NCBI GenBank assembly: GCA_039818945.1
Contig: JBCBSZ010000002.1
Location: 62,001 to 126,000, forward strand
Direction: 5' to 3'
DNA: 64,000 bases
From: JBCBSZ01 sp039818945
GTDB lineage: Bacteria; Actinomycetota; Acidimicrobiia; Acidimicrobiales; Poriferisodalaceae
Position 1 is the stretch's first letter. Every line of letters starts with the position of its first letter. The notes under the pieces are model-generated. The model searched no databases. It worked only from the letters and a program-made list of their open reading frames with translations, and was not told the DNA's origin. Shown here piece by piece: positions 8,107-16,043 of this stretch. The position numbers were made by a program, and so were the translations under genes.

Positions 8107-8793
8107 ATGATCGAGATGGTGGTGTTCGACGCCGACCAGACACTGTGGGACTTCCACCACGGGATGCGGCGGGCCCTCGCCAACCGGGTCGCCGACCTGC
8201 GGGCCCGCTTCCCGGAGGTGACCGCCGACCTCACCGTCGAGGCGATGATGGAGCACCGCCGGCTCGTCGCCGAAGAGCACCCGGACGTGATCGACATGGC
8301 CGACGTCCGGCGCCTGGCGTTCGGACACACGGTCGCGTCGATCGGTGTCGACGACCCCGACGGCGCGCTGGTCGCCGAGCTCTGCGAGCGGTTCTTCGCC
8401 GACCGCCTGCGACCCGAGGACCTCTTCGACGAGGTGCTGCCGATGCTCGACGCGCTCGACGCCGCCGGCGTGCGGACCGCCGTCCTCACGAACGGCAACG
8501 CCGACCTCGCCGACGCCGACCTGCAGGATCGCTTCGAGTTGATCGTCCGGGCGCCGGAGCACGGCGTCGCGAAGCCCGACGTCGCGGCCTACCGGCTCGT
8601 CGAGGAGCGGGTCGGGCTCGGAGCGCGGCAGCTCGCGATGGTCGGCGACGACGTCGGCCCCGACGTGCACGGCGCCAAGGCCGCGGGCTGGACCGCCATC
8701 TGGTTCAACCGAAACGGCCACCCCTATCCCGGCGGCCCGGCGCCCGACGCCGTGGTCGGCTCGCTGGCCGACGTGCCGGCCCTCGTGACATGA
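8107..8793 (+). CDS. HAD-superfamily hydrolase (HAD-IA type)
   Basis: Predicted phosphatase of 228 residues. Motif I FDADQT supplies the nucleophile D8 and acid/base D10. Motif II is LTNGN, the conserved Lys lies in AKPD, and motif III is VGDDVGPDVHGAKAAG. The helical cap inserted after motif I is that of HAD-IA enzymes such as phosphoglycolate phosphatase or haloacid dehalogenase-like proteins; the substrate is unknown. The stop overlaps the next gene as ATGA (8790-8793), so the HAD and GNAT genes are probably translationally coupled. The promoter is the shared symmetric element at 8090-8099. Confidence 0.9.
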   Translation: MIEMVVFDADQTLWDFHHGMRRALANRVADLRARFPEVTADLTVEAMMEHRRLVAEEHPDVIDMADVRRLAFGHTVASIGVDDPDGALVAELCERFFADRLRPEDLFDEVLPMLDALDAAGVRTAVLTNGNADLADADLQDRFELIVRAPEHGVAKPDVAAYRLVEERVGLGARQLAMVGDDVGPDVHGAKAAGWTAIWFNRNGHPYPGGPAPDAVVGSLADVPALVT

Positions 8794-9527
8794 CGGCGTC
8801 GCTCGCCGAGCTCGAGGACGCCGCGCTCTCGTCATGGCCGGCAGCCGAGGTGGAGCGCATCGGTGGTTGGGGGCTCGGAGCATCCGGTGGGTTCACCAGC
8901 CGGGCGAACTCGGTCCACGTCGGGGGCGACATCGACCCCCACGATCTCGACGCGCGCCTCGCAGCGGTCGACGCCTTCTACGGCGAGCGAGGCCTCCAAC
9001 CCCGGATCCAGGTCCCCCTTCCCCACGTCTCGCTGCTCGATGGGCTGCGAACGAGGTCGTGGGAGACCCGGCCCGGCGCCGACGTCCTCGTCGGCCCGCT
9101 GCCCACCGGCGCTGGCGACACCGGTGACGTGGAGGTGTTGGACCGGCCCGAGGACCTCCTCGACGTGTGGTGGAGCGTCAACCGGGCCGCAGCCGAGCGA
9201 TCGGTCGAGTCGGCCGCGCTCCTCAGACGTGTCGAGCCGCCCGTCGCCTTCGCCCTCGCCCGCCTCGACGGCCGCCCCGTCGCCTGCGGCGTCGGGACCG
9301 TGCGCGGCACCCTGCTCGGGGTGTCCGCCATGGCGACGCTCCCGCCCGTGCGAGGCCGCGGACTGGGGCGACGGGTGCTCGGTGCGCTGTCCGCCTGGGC
9401 CGGTGGTCTGGGCGCGACGACGTGCTGGTTGCAGGTCGCCCCGGGCAACGAGGTGGCGATCGGGCTCTACCGGTCGCTCGGGCTGCGTCGCTCGTACGGG
9501 TACGTCTACGTCGAGCGATCGTCGTAG
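8790..9527 (+). CDS. GNAT family N-acetyltransferase
   Basis: Protein of 245 residues with a C-terminal GNAT acetyltransferase core. The acetyl-CoA pyrophosphate-binding motif appears as ATLPPVRGRGLGRRVLGAL and is followed by LQVAPGNEVAIGLYRSLGLRR, the usual motif B and final strand. About 130 N-terminal residues form a divergent first GNAT-like or accessory region. The start ATG 8790 overlaps the HAD stop, and its last 22 bp overlap the 3' end of the convergent beta-glucuronidase gene. Substrate unknown; the coupling to a HAD phosphatase hints at metabolite or antibiotic modification, which is only inference. Confidence 0.87.
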   Translation: MTASLAELEDAALSSWPAAEVERIGGWGLGASGGFTSRANSVHVGGDIDPHDLDARLAAVDAFYGERGLQPRIQVPLPHVSLLDGLRTRSWETRPGADVLVGPLPTGAGDTGDVEVLDRPEDLLDVWWSVNRAAAERSVESAALLRRVEPPVAFALARLDGRPVACGVGTVRGTLLGVSAMATLPPVRGRGLGRRVLGALSAWAGGLGATTCWLQVAPGNEVAIGLYRSLGLRRSYGYVYVERSS

Positions 9528-11242
9528 AAGCGGCGCAGCGTCTCGAAGGCGGCCTTCTTGATCCCGCGGTCGGAGATGAGGCCTTTGCGGTTCCAGCCGT
9601 CCTGGATGCCGGGCAGCACGCGCAGCGGGGTGCGGAAGTCGCAGAGGATCCACGGGCTGAGGCCGGCCAGGTCGGGGACGTTGGCGAGCATGGCGAGCTG
9701 CGCCTCGTAGACCGCGACCTGGAACTCCTCGGTCCAGCGGTGGTCGGCCGGCCCGTGATGCCCCTGGCGGGCACCGGCTCCGAGCTCGGAGAAGATCACC
9801 GGCTTGCCGAAGGCGGTCGTCCACTCGTGATCCGGCACGTCGGCCAGATCGGCGTAGTACCAGCCGAGGTACTGGTTGACCGCGACCACGTCGACCAGCT
9901 CGCCGAAGGGATCATCGACGTGATGGGTGCGCTCGACGGTCGGCATCGTGAAGAGCGCCGCCGTCGTGAGGCGGGTCGGATCGTGCGAGCGGACCCGGTC
10001 GGCCAGCGCTCCGAGGAAGGCGGTGCGCTCGTCCGAGGGTGGAGTCTCGTTGGCGACAGACCACAGGATCACCGACGCCCGCGATCGGTCGCGCACGACG
10101 AGCTCGTCGGCCTGGTCGAGCGCATCGCCCAGCGTCGCCTCCGAGGCGAAGTCGATGCCCCAGTACACGGGCAGCTCGCACCACGCGAGCAGGCCCCGCC
10201 GGTCGGCCTCGCGGACCATGTGCTCGTCGTGCTGGTAGTGGGCGAGGCGGACGAAGTTCGCCCCGAGCTCCTCGGCCCAGCCGAGCAGCAGGCGGGCGTC
10301 GTCGGCGCCGTGGGCTCGCCCGCCCCGGATCGGTGCCTCCGCGTGGATGGAGATGCCCCGTAGGAAGGTCGGCTCGTCGTTGACGAGGATCCGAGTGCCG
10401 TCGGTGCGAACGGTCCGGAAGCCGACCCGGTCGTCGATGACGTCGTCGCCGGCGCTCCACCGGACGTCGTGGAGGATCGGGCGACCGGGAGCCCATCGCT
10501 CCAGCTCGTCGGGGGCGTCCAGATCGAGGGAGAAGGTGCCGTCGGCGCCCGTGGCGGTCGATGTCCGCACGCCGAGGAGCTCGAACGCCACCGTCGTACC
10601 CGCTGCGCCGGGGCCGTCGACCCGGCCGCCGCCGATGAGCCCACCGTCCGGGGTCATCGTGATCCAGGCGTCGGCGAGGAAGGTCTCCGGCACCTCGACG
10701 AGGCCGACCGAGCGAGTGATGCCGCCGTCGTTCCACCAGTCGGTCCGCATCGCCGGCACGGCCTCGGGACGGCGACGGTTGTCGACCTCGCACACCAGCG
10801 AGTGCTCACCCCCGAGGCGGCCGGTCAGCTCGACGGCGAACGGCGAGAACCCGCCCTCGTGGGTCGCGAGCTCCTCGCCGTCGAGGAACACCCGGCATCG
10901 GTGGTTGGCCGCGCCGACATGCAGGAAGGTGCGGCGGCCCGGCGTCTCGGTCGCCGTGAAGCGGCGGCGGTACCAGACCGGCCCCTCGTAGTAGCGGAGA
11001 TCGTCGCGCTGGGTCGTCCAGTCGCCCGGCACCTCCAGCGTCGGCGAGGCGTCGAAGTCGTACTCGATGCGGTCGGCCGGCGTGCGGGCCGACCAGTCAC
11101 GGAAGTAGCCGTGCTCGTTGCGGCCGCCCATGATCCCGACGTAGCCGGTCTCGTACGGGTCGACGATGACCCGCCACGCCCCGTCGAGCGACCTCCGCCG
11201 ACGACAGAGCACGTTGCTGAGCAGGACCGTCCCGGTGTTCAC
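9506..11242 (-). CDS. glycoside hydrolase family 2, beta-glucuronidase type
   Basis: Protein of about 578 residues, close to the usual length of GusA. A sugar-binding jelly-roll domain comes first (PGDWTTQRDDLRYYEGPVWY), then an immunoglobulin-like domain, then the TIM barrel. The acid/base Glu lies in WSVANETPP and the nucleophile Glu in VIFSELGAGA. Near the C-terminus GWNRKG holds the Asn-x-Lys motif that in GusA contacts the glucuronate carboxylate, supporting glucuronidase rather than galactosidase activity. No signal peptide, so it acts on imported glucuronides. The start is uncertain: GTG 11242 or GTG 11248, with no clear ribosome-binding site. It begins about 20-26 bp after the ogt stop, so it is the third gene of the alkylation-repair operon. 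Confidence 0.88.
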   Translation of the reverse strand: MNTGTVLLSNVLCRRRRSLDGAWRVIVDPYETGYVGIMGGRNEHGYFRDWSARTPADRIEYDFDASPTLEVPGDWTTQRDDLRYYEGPVWYRRRFTATETPGRRTFLHVGAANHRCRVFLDGEELATHEGGFSPFAVELTGRLGGEHSLVCEVDNRRRPEAVPAMRTDWWNDGGITRSVGLVEVPETFLADAWITMTPDGGLIGGGRVDGPGAAGTTVAFELLGVRTSTATGADGTFSLDLDAPDELERWAPGRPILHDVRWSAGDDVIDDRVGFRTVRTDGTRILVNDEPTFLRGISIHAEAPIRGGRAHGADDARLLLGWAEELGANFVRLAHYQHDEHMVREADRRGLLAWCELPVYWGIDFASEATLGDALDQADELVVRDRSRASVILWSVANETPPSDERTAFLGALADRVRSHDPTRLTTAALFTMPTVERTHHVDDPFGELVDVVAVNQYLGWYYADLADVPDHEWTTAFGKPVIFSELGAGARQGHHGPADHRWTEEFQVAVYEAQLAMLANVPDLAGLSPWILCDFRTPLRVLPGIQDGWNRKGLISDRGIKKAAFETLRRFYDDRST

Positions 11243-11268
11243 GGCCACATTCTGGGCGACCGGGCCGT

Positions 11269-11763
11269 TCAGATCAGGCGGGCGACGCCTCGCTCGAGGT
11301 CGAGGAGGGTCCGCTTGGCGTCCAGCCCACCGGCGAACCCGGTCAGCGACCCGTCGGCGCCCACCACCCGATGGCAAGGCAGCACGATCGACAGCGGGTT
11401 GCGACCGTTGGCCGCACCCACCGCCCTGACCGCCGTCGGGCGCCCGATGCGCTCGGCCTGCTCGCCGTAGGTCGCCGTCTCGCCGTACGGGATCTCGGCG
11501 AGGGCCTTCCACGCAGCGACCTGGAACTCCGTTCCGTGCGGATCGAGCGGCAGGTCGAACTCCGTGCGCTCGCCGGCGAAGTACTCGCCGAGCTGCTGCG
11601 CAGCGGCATCGAGGATCGGGTGGTCGTGGGGGACGAGATCGTCGTCGAAGCTGACGCGGTCGTCGTCCTCGTCGGGCCACAGCACGGCGCGGAGGCCGAC
11701 ATCGCTGGCGACGAGCCGGAGCTCGCCGACGGGTGAGGGAACGGAACGGGTGTGCAGCGTCAT
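11269..11763 (-). CDS. ogt: methylated-DNA--[protein]-cysteine S-methyltransferase
   Basis: Suicide repair protein of 164 residues that moves alkyl groups from O6-alkylguanine or O4-alkylthymine to its own cysteine. The acceptor Cys is in VLPCHRVVGADG. The preceding helix-turn-helix with arginine finger is seen around TYGEQAERIGRPTAVRAVGA. The C-terminal GFAGGLDAKRTLLDLE is standard. The ATG at 11763 overlaps the alkA stop as ATGA, giving coupled translation. Together with the upstream Ada/AlkA protein it covers O-alkyl and N-alkyl base damage. Confidence 0.95.
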   Translation of the reverse strand: MTLHTRSVPSPVGELRLVASDVGLRAVLWPDEDDDRVSFDDDLVPHDHPILDAAAQQLGEYFAGERTEFDLPLDPHGTEFQVAAWKALAEIPYGETATYGEQAERIGRPTAVRAVGAANGRNPLSIVLPCHRVVGADGSLTGFAGGLDAKRTLLDLERGVARLI

Positions 11764-13235
11764 GCTGCCTCCTCGGTCGGCTGGAGCACGTGGCTCCAGA
11801 GGTGGTGGGTGGCGTAGGCGCGGAACGGGCTCCAGGCGAGCGATCGCTCCTCGAGCGCCCGGGGGTGGTCGGGCAGGCCGACGGCGACTGCGGCCTTGCG
11901 GAGCACGAGGTCGTTGGCGAGGAAGGCGTCGGGGTCGCCGAGGGCGCGCATGGCGACCGAACCGACCGTCCACGGCCCGATGCCGGGCAGTGCGAGCAGC
12001 TCGGCCCGGAGCTCGTCCCGATCGGCGCCGACATCGATCGACAGTCCGCCGGCGACGGCCTCCGAGACGGCGAGGACCGCCCTTGCCCTCGCCTTCGGCA
12101 TCGGCAGCTCGTCAGGGCCGAGGGAGAGGAGCTCCTCGGGGCGGGGGAATCGATGGGTGACGCCACCGAGCGGTTCGGCCAGCGGCGCTCCGGCCGCCGC
12201 CGTCACCCGTCCGAGCACCGTCGCAGCGCCGGTCACCGAGATCTGCTGGCCGACGATGGTGCGGATCGTGTGCTCGAAGCCGTCGACCGCTCCGGGGACG
12301 CGGAGCCCGGGCCGGCGCTCGACGAGCGGTGCGAGCACCTCGTCGGCGCCGAGGGTGTCGGCGACGACGCCCGGGTCGGCATCGAGATCGAGCAGTCGGC
12401 GGCACCGGGTCACGGCCGTGGTGAGATCGGCGAGATCGGCGAGGCGGAGCCGGCACTCGATGAAGCCGTCGGCCGGTCGTAGCTCGACGATGCCCGGACC
12501 GCCGGGCAGGTCGAGCGAGCGGCGGTAGACGCCGTCGACCTGCTCCTCGACGCCGGGGGTCGCGTGCCAGACCAGGAACCCGATCAGGTCGTCGGCGGCG
12601 AACGGCTCCCTCACCGCGAGCCGCACGGTGAGCGGGCCCGCCGCCGACTGTGGCTGGGAGGTCCGCCTCGCCGACCGCAGCTCCGAGGGCGTCTGGGCGA
12701 AGACCTCGCGCACGGTGTCGTTGAACTGGCGGATGCTCCCGAAGCCGGAGGCGAAGGCGATCTCGGCGAACGACATCGAGGTGGTCTCGATCAGCACCCG
12801 TGCGGTCTGCGCCCGCTGTGCCCGGGCCAGGGCGATCGGCCCGGCGCCGACGACCTCGTTGAGCAGGCGGTGCAGATGCCGCTCGCTGACCGCGAGGCGA
12901 TGCGCGAGGCCCTTCACCCCCTCGCGATCGACGACGCCGTCGGCGATCAGCCGCATCGCCCGACCGACCAGATCGGCACGGACATCCCACTCGGGAGAGC
13001 CCGGGACGGCATCGGGACGGCACCGCTTGCACGCCCGGAAGCCGCCGCGCTGGGCGGCCGCCGCGGTCGGGAAGAAGCGGGTGTTCTCCCGCTTCGGCCG
13101 GATCGGCGTCGGGCAGCTCGGACGGCAGTAGATGCCGGTGGAGGTGACCCCGACGATGAACCAGCCGTCGAAGCGCGCATCACGGCTCTCGACAGCCCGG
13201 TAGCACCGATCGGCGTCGGGCAGCTGCAACGTCAT
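11760..13235 (-). CDS. alkA: Ada-type regulator fused to AlkA DNA-3-methyladenine glycosylase
   Basis: Protein of 491 residues. An Ada-like N-terminal zinc domain has C37, C41, C69 and C72 (YCRPSC and CKRC), where the first Cys accepts methyl groups from phosphotriesters. An AraC-type DNA-binding domain (about 90-190, with FAEIAFASGFGSIRQFNDTV) follows. An AlkA N-terminal domain and an HhH glycosylase domain (LPGIGPWTVGSVAMRALG, then the catalytic Asp in LANDLVLRKA) complete it. This fusion combines methylation sensing, transcriptional activation and 3-methyladenine excision, so it probably autoactivates the alkA-ogt operon. Start ATG 13235 is divergent, with 133 bp, from the protease gene. 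Confidence 0.95.
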   Translation of the reverse strand: MTLQLPDADRCYRAVESRDARFDGWFIVGVTSTGIYCRPSCPTPIRPKRENTRFFPTAAAAQRGGFRACKRCRPDAVPGSPEWDVRADLVGRAMRLIADGVVDREGVKGLAHRLAVSERHLHRLLNEVVGAGPIALARAQRAQTARVLIETTSMSFAEIAFASGFGSIRQFNDTVREVFAQTPSELRSARRTSQPQSAAGPLTVRLAVREPFAADDLIGFLVWHATPGVEEQVDGVYRRSLDLPGGPGIVELRPADGFIECRLRLADLADLTTAVTRCRRLLDLDADPGVVADTLGADEVLAPLVERRPGLRVPGAVDGFEHTIRTIVGQQISVTGAATVLGRVTAAAGAPLAEPLGGVTHRFPRPEELLSLGPDELPMPKARARAVLAVSEAVAGGLSIDVGADRDELRAELLALPGIGPWTVGSVAMRALGDPDAFLANDLVLRKAAVAVGLPDHPRALEERSLAWSPFRAYATHHLWSHVLQPTEEAA

Positions 13236-13368
13236 GCCCTCACGATCCTACGTCCGGCAGCTCCGAGCTAGCGGGGATCGGACACGCGCGTGGGACAGCG
13301 CGAAGACAGAGCGGCGGCGATGAATGGCCTCGGGCGAACACGTCGCCCATCGACAAGGAGAACCAGAC

Positions 13369-14397
13369 ATGGACCAGTCACTCGAGTCGAACGTGCCCGA
13401 CGAGTTCGAGGCGCTCGCGAAGATCCAGGAGAAGGCCACCGACGACCTGATGGATCGAGCGAACGTTGTCGGCGTCGGGCTCGGCCTCAAGTCCACCGGC
13501 GGTGAGGAGACCGACCAACGCTGCATCACCGTCTTCGTGTCGGCGAAGCTCGACAGCGACCTGCTCGATCGCCAGGACCGCGTGCCGAAGAAGATCAGCG
13601 ACGTCCCGACCGACGTCGTCGAGATCGGCGAGCTGATGGCGGGCGATGCGTGGAGTCCCGGCTCGACCGCCGTGCTCGACGACGCCCCACCGGAGACGTC
13701 CACGACCGGGATCCAGCGCCTCTCGGCGCGGGTGCGGCCGGTGCTCGGCGGCTTCAGCGTCGGCCACCCCCGGGTGACCGCCGGCACGATCGCGACCGGC
13801 TGCTACGACCTGCGGACGATGCCGGGGATCCCCGCGCGGTACTACATCCTGAGCAACAACCACGTGCTGGCCAACTCGAACGACGCCAGCGTCGGCGATC
13901 CGATCCTGCAACCGGGCGTGGCCGACGGCGGGCGGTACCCGGCGGACGTGATCGGCCAGCTGTCGCGGTGGATCCCGATCCGGTTCCACGAGGGCGGCGA
14001 GCACCCGTGCAACTACGTGGATGCCGCGGTCGCCGAGGTGCCGTTCCACCAGGTCGACCGACGCGTCTACTGGGTGGGCACGATCAAGAGCCTCTACTCC
14101 GCTCCGAAGCCGGGCGACATCGTCCAGAAGACCGGGCGCACCACGAACTTCACGACCGGACGGGTGCAGAGCGTCAACGCCACCGTCGACGTCAACTACG
14201 GCCGTGGCCGGACCGCTCGCTTCTGCCGCCAGATCCTCACGACCAACATGAGCGCCGGCGGTGACTCGGGCAGCGTCGTGACCGACCGGTCCGAGCGTGG
14301 CGTCGGTCTGCTCTTCGCCGGCTCGTCGCGGGTCACCGTGATGAACCACCTGAACTACGTCCAGGCCCTGCTCGGGGTCCGGATCAGCGAGAGCTGA
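13369..14397 (+). CDS. trypsin-fold serine protease-like protein
   Basis: Protein of 342 residues without a signal peptide. A complete catalytic triad can be proposed: His in LSNNHVLANSN, Asp in NYVDAAVAEV and Ser in SAGGDSGSVV. About 140 residues precede the His, including VVGVGLGLKSTGGEETDQRC and an ITVFVSAKL strand. This layout recalls cytosolic chymotrypsin-fold proteins of the Nal1-like kind found in many bacteria. The ATG at 13369 is preceded by AAGGAG (13355-13360). The substrate and role are unknown. It stands alone between the divergent alkA operon and the convergent cyclase operon. Confidence 0.8.
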   Translation: MDQSLESNVPDEFEALAKIQEKATDDLMDRANVVGVGLGLKSTGGEETDQRCITVFVSAKLDSDLLDRQDRVPKKISDVPTDVVEIGELMAGDAWSPGSTAVLDDAPPETSTTGIQRLSARVRPVLGGFSVGHPRVTAGTIATGCYDLRTMPGIPARYYILSNNHVLANSNDASVGDPILQPGVADGGRYPADVIGQLSRWIPIRFHEGGEHPCNYVDAAVAEVPFHQVDRRVYWVGTIKSLYSAPKPGDIVQKTGRTTNFTTGRVQSVNATVDVNYGRGRTARFCRQILTTNMSAGGDSGSVVTDRSERGVGLLFAGSSRVTVMNHLNYVQALLGVRISES

Positions 14398-14403
14398 GCG
14401 AGC

Positions 14404-14430
14404 TCGGGCGTCGCGGGGCGCGGCGCCCGA
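14404..14430. terminator. strong GC hairpin between convergent genes, probable bidirectional terminator
   Basis: TCGGGCG and CGCCCGA arms, extended inward with one mismatch to about 11 bp, enclose a short G-rich loop. The hairpin lies 6 bp after the protease stop and about 20 bp before the end of the convergent minus-strand operon. No U-tract is seen. Confidence 0.5.
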
Positions 14431-14451
14431 CCGCTCGGTCCGCGTCCATGG

Positions 14452-15018
14452 TCACCACATGACACCGTTGTCGGGGATGTCGAGGAAGTCGGCGTCCTCG
14501 AGCTCGCTGAATCGTCGACGACCCGTCCCGTTCAGCTCAGGCTCGTCGACATCGGCCTTGACCGTGTATTCGATGAACATGCCCATGGACTGGGCCAGGC
14601 GCCGACCGGTGCCGTTGAGGAGCAGTCCTCGGAAGCGCTCGACGAGGTAGGCCAGACCCTGATGCTTGCGCGCGTCGTCACGGACCCGCTTCAGGAAGTC
14701 GATGATGTCGCTGTTCAACACGGCATGGTCGGGGGTCCGCCCATGCTCCTCGTCGTCGCCGAACAGATGGAGACCGACGTCGACCGCTGCGGTGCGATGG
14801 AAATCGACGACGTCCGCGTACGTGGGGAACCCGGTCTGTCGCAGCGGGCGACCCGGCCGGTTCGAGTCGGGCTCCTGTCCACTCCGGTGACTCAGCAAGG
14901 CCTCCATGTACGCGTCGCTGTTCAGCAGATCGCAGATCACGAGCGCATCGTGGCCGGTGAAGCCCAGCGGGCCGGGCGGGGGTCCCGGCGTCTCGGGGCT
15001 GTTGGGTGCGTCCGTCAT
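14452..15018 (-). CDS. protein of unknown function, last gene of the cyclase/polyprenyl synthase operon
   Basis: I do not recognise this 188-residue protein. It has a proline-rich start (PETPGPPPGPLGFTGHDAL), is otherwise mostly helical and charged, and has no signal peptide or membrane helix. The element LNGTGRR occurs twice (near residues 134 and 163), and the last residues are DNGVMW with a C-terminal Trp. Its ATG overlaps the stop of the polyprenyl synthase-like gene (ATGA, 15015-15018), so it is probably co-translated. A role as substrate or partner of the prenyl synthase is only a guess. Confidence 0.75.
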   Translation of the reverse strand: MTDAPNSPETPGPPPGPLGFTGHDALVICDLLNSDAYMEALLSHRSGQEPDSNRPGRPLRQTGFPTYADVVDFHRTAAVDVGLHLFGDDEEHGRTPDHAVLNSDIIDFLKRVRDDARKHQGLAYLVERFRGLLLNGTGRRLAQSMGMFIEYTVKADVDEPELNGTGRRRFSELEDADFLDIPDNGVMW

Positions 15019-16043
15019 GACGCCGTGTCCTCCTGGTCGGTGATTCTGATGGGTGATGCATCGTCGATGAGCTCGCGGAGGCCCGCTGCGGCGTGACGCT
15101 CCAGCGAGAGCTCGTCGAGCAGGGCGTGGGCCTCCGCAGCCCAGAGGGCGACCTCGATCGCGGCGGCGCGACCCGCCGGCCCGGCGAGGAGGCGAGCGCG
15201 GAGCTCGTCGGCGGCTCGCGGATCGGTTCGGGCGGCGGCGATCGCCCAGACGAGGTCCTCCCGGTGAGCGTCGGGCAGTGACTCGTAGTGGAGGGCGACC
15301 GGCAACGTCGGCGCACCGGTCCGGAGGTCGGCGGAGCGATGGCCCCGGGTCAGCTCGTCGAGATCGGACGCGACCTGTCGAACCATCCCGATCGCGTGCC
15401 CGAGTCGATGGCAGCGACCCCGCACCTCGTCGTCGGCTCCCGCGAGCAGCGCGGCCATCTCGGCGAACGCAGCGAGCACCTGTCCGCTCTTGGCCGCGGC
15501 CACCTCCCTCGCCGTCGCCGAGCTCGGACGGCCGGAGGAGGCACCGAGCTCGAGGAGCTGACCCTCGGCCAACGTCACGAGCATGGCCGAGAGCTTCGCC
15601 TGAAGCTCCGCTCGGACCGTTGCGTCGGCGTCGACGTCTGCGACGAGCAGCTGACCGAGGACCGCGAAGAGCGACGCCGAGGCGATGACCAGTCCCGGGC
15701 TGACCTGGCCCCGCCAGTAGCGCGGCTCGTCGCCATCCACGAGATCGTCGAGTGCGTCAGCCCCGACGTAGATCGCCCCACCGACGACGGCGACCGGCAC
15801 GCCGATCGCCGGGCGACCCACGAGACCGTGAGCGATGAGGAGCGGCACGTGCACCGCGCCCAGGCGGTACCGGGGCAAGCGGCAGCTCGCCTGCTCCTCG
15901 GCCAGCACGCCGACCATGGATCGAAGCTCACGACCGACCCGATCGCCGGTGGTCGACACGACCGCGCGCTCGAGCAGCTCGAGCACGATGCGTTCCTGGT
16001 CGACGCCGAGTCGCTCGAGCGCACGCGGCGCACCAGCCGTCAT
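15015..16043 (-). CDS. polyprenyl synthase-like protein (ComQ-type isoprenoid synthase fold)
   Basis: All-helical isoprenoid synthase family protein of 342 residues. The first aspartate-rich motif DDLVD occurs in GADALDDLVDGD. The second is altered: VRQVASDLDEL in place of the usual DDxxD. SADLRTGAPTLPVALH matches the family's DLxxGKxTLP segment, but the lysine is replaced by alanine. Such divergence is typical of ComQ-like enzymes that prenylate peptides or of specialised synthases, rather than of housekeeping chain-elongating enzymes. The ATG at 16043 overlaps the cyclase-ATPase stop and the stop overlaps the next gene, so three proteins are made from one coupled message. Confidence 0.75.
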   Translation of the reverse strand: MTAGAPRALERLGVDQERIVLELLERAVVSTTGDRVGRELRSMVGVLAEEQASCRLPRYRLGAVHVPLLIAHGLVGRPAIGVPVAVVGGAIYVGADALDDLVDGDEPRYWRGQVSPGLVIASASLFAVLGQLLVADVDADATVRAELQAKLSAMLVTLAEGQLLELGASSGRPSSATAREVAAAKSGQVLAAFAEMAALLAGADDEVRGRCHRLGHAIGMVRQVASDLDELTRGHRSADLRTGAPTLPVALHYESLPDAHREDLVWAIAAARTDPRAADELRARLLAGPAGRAAAIEVALWAAEAHALLDELSLERHAAAGLRELIDDASPIRITDQEDTAS

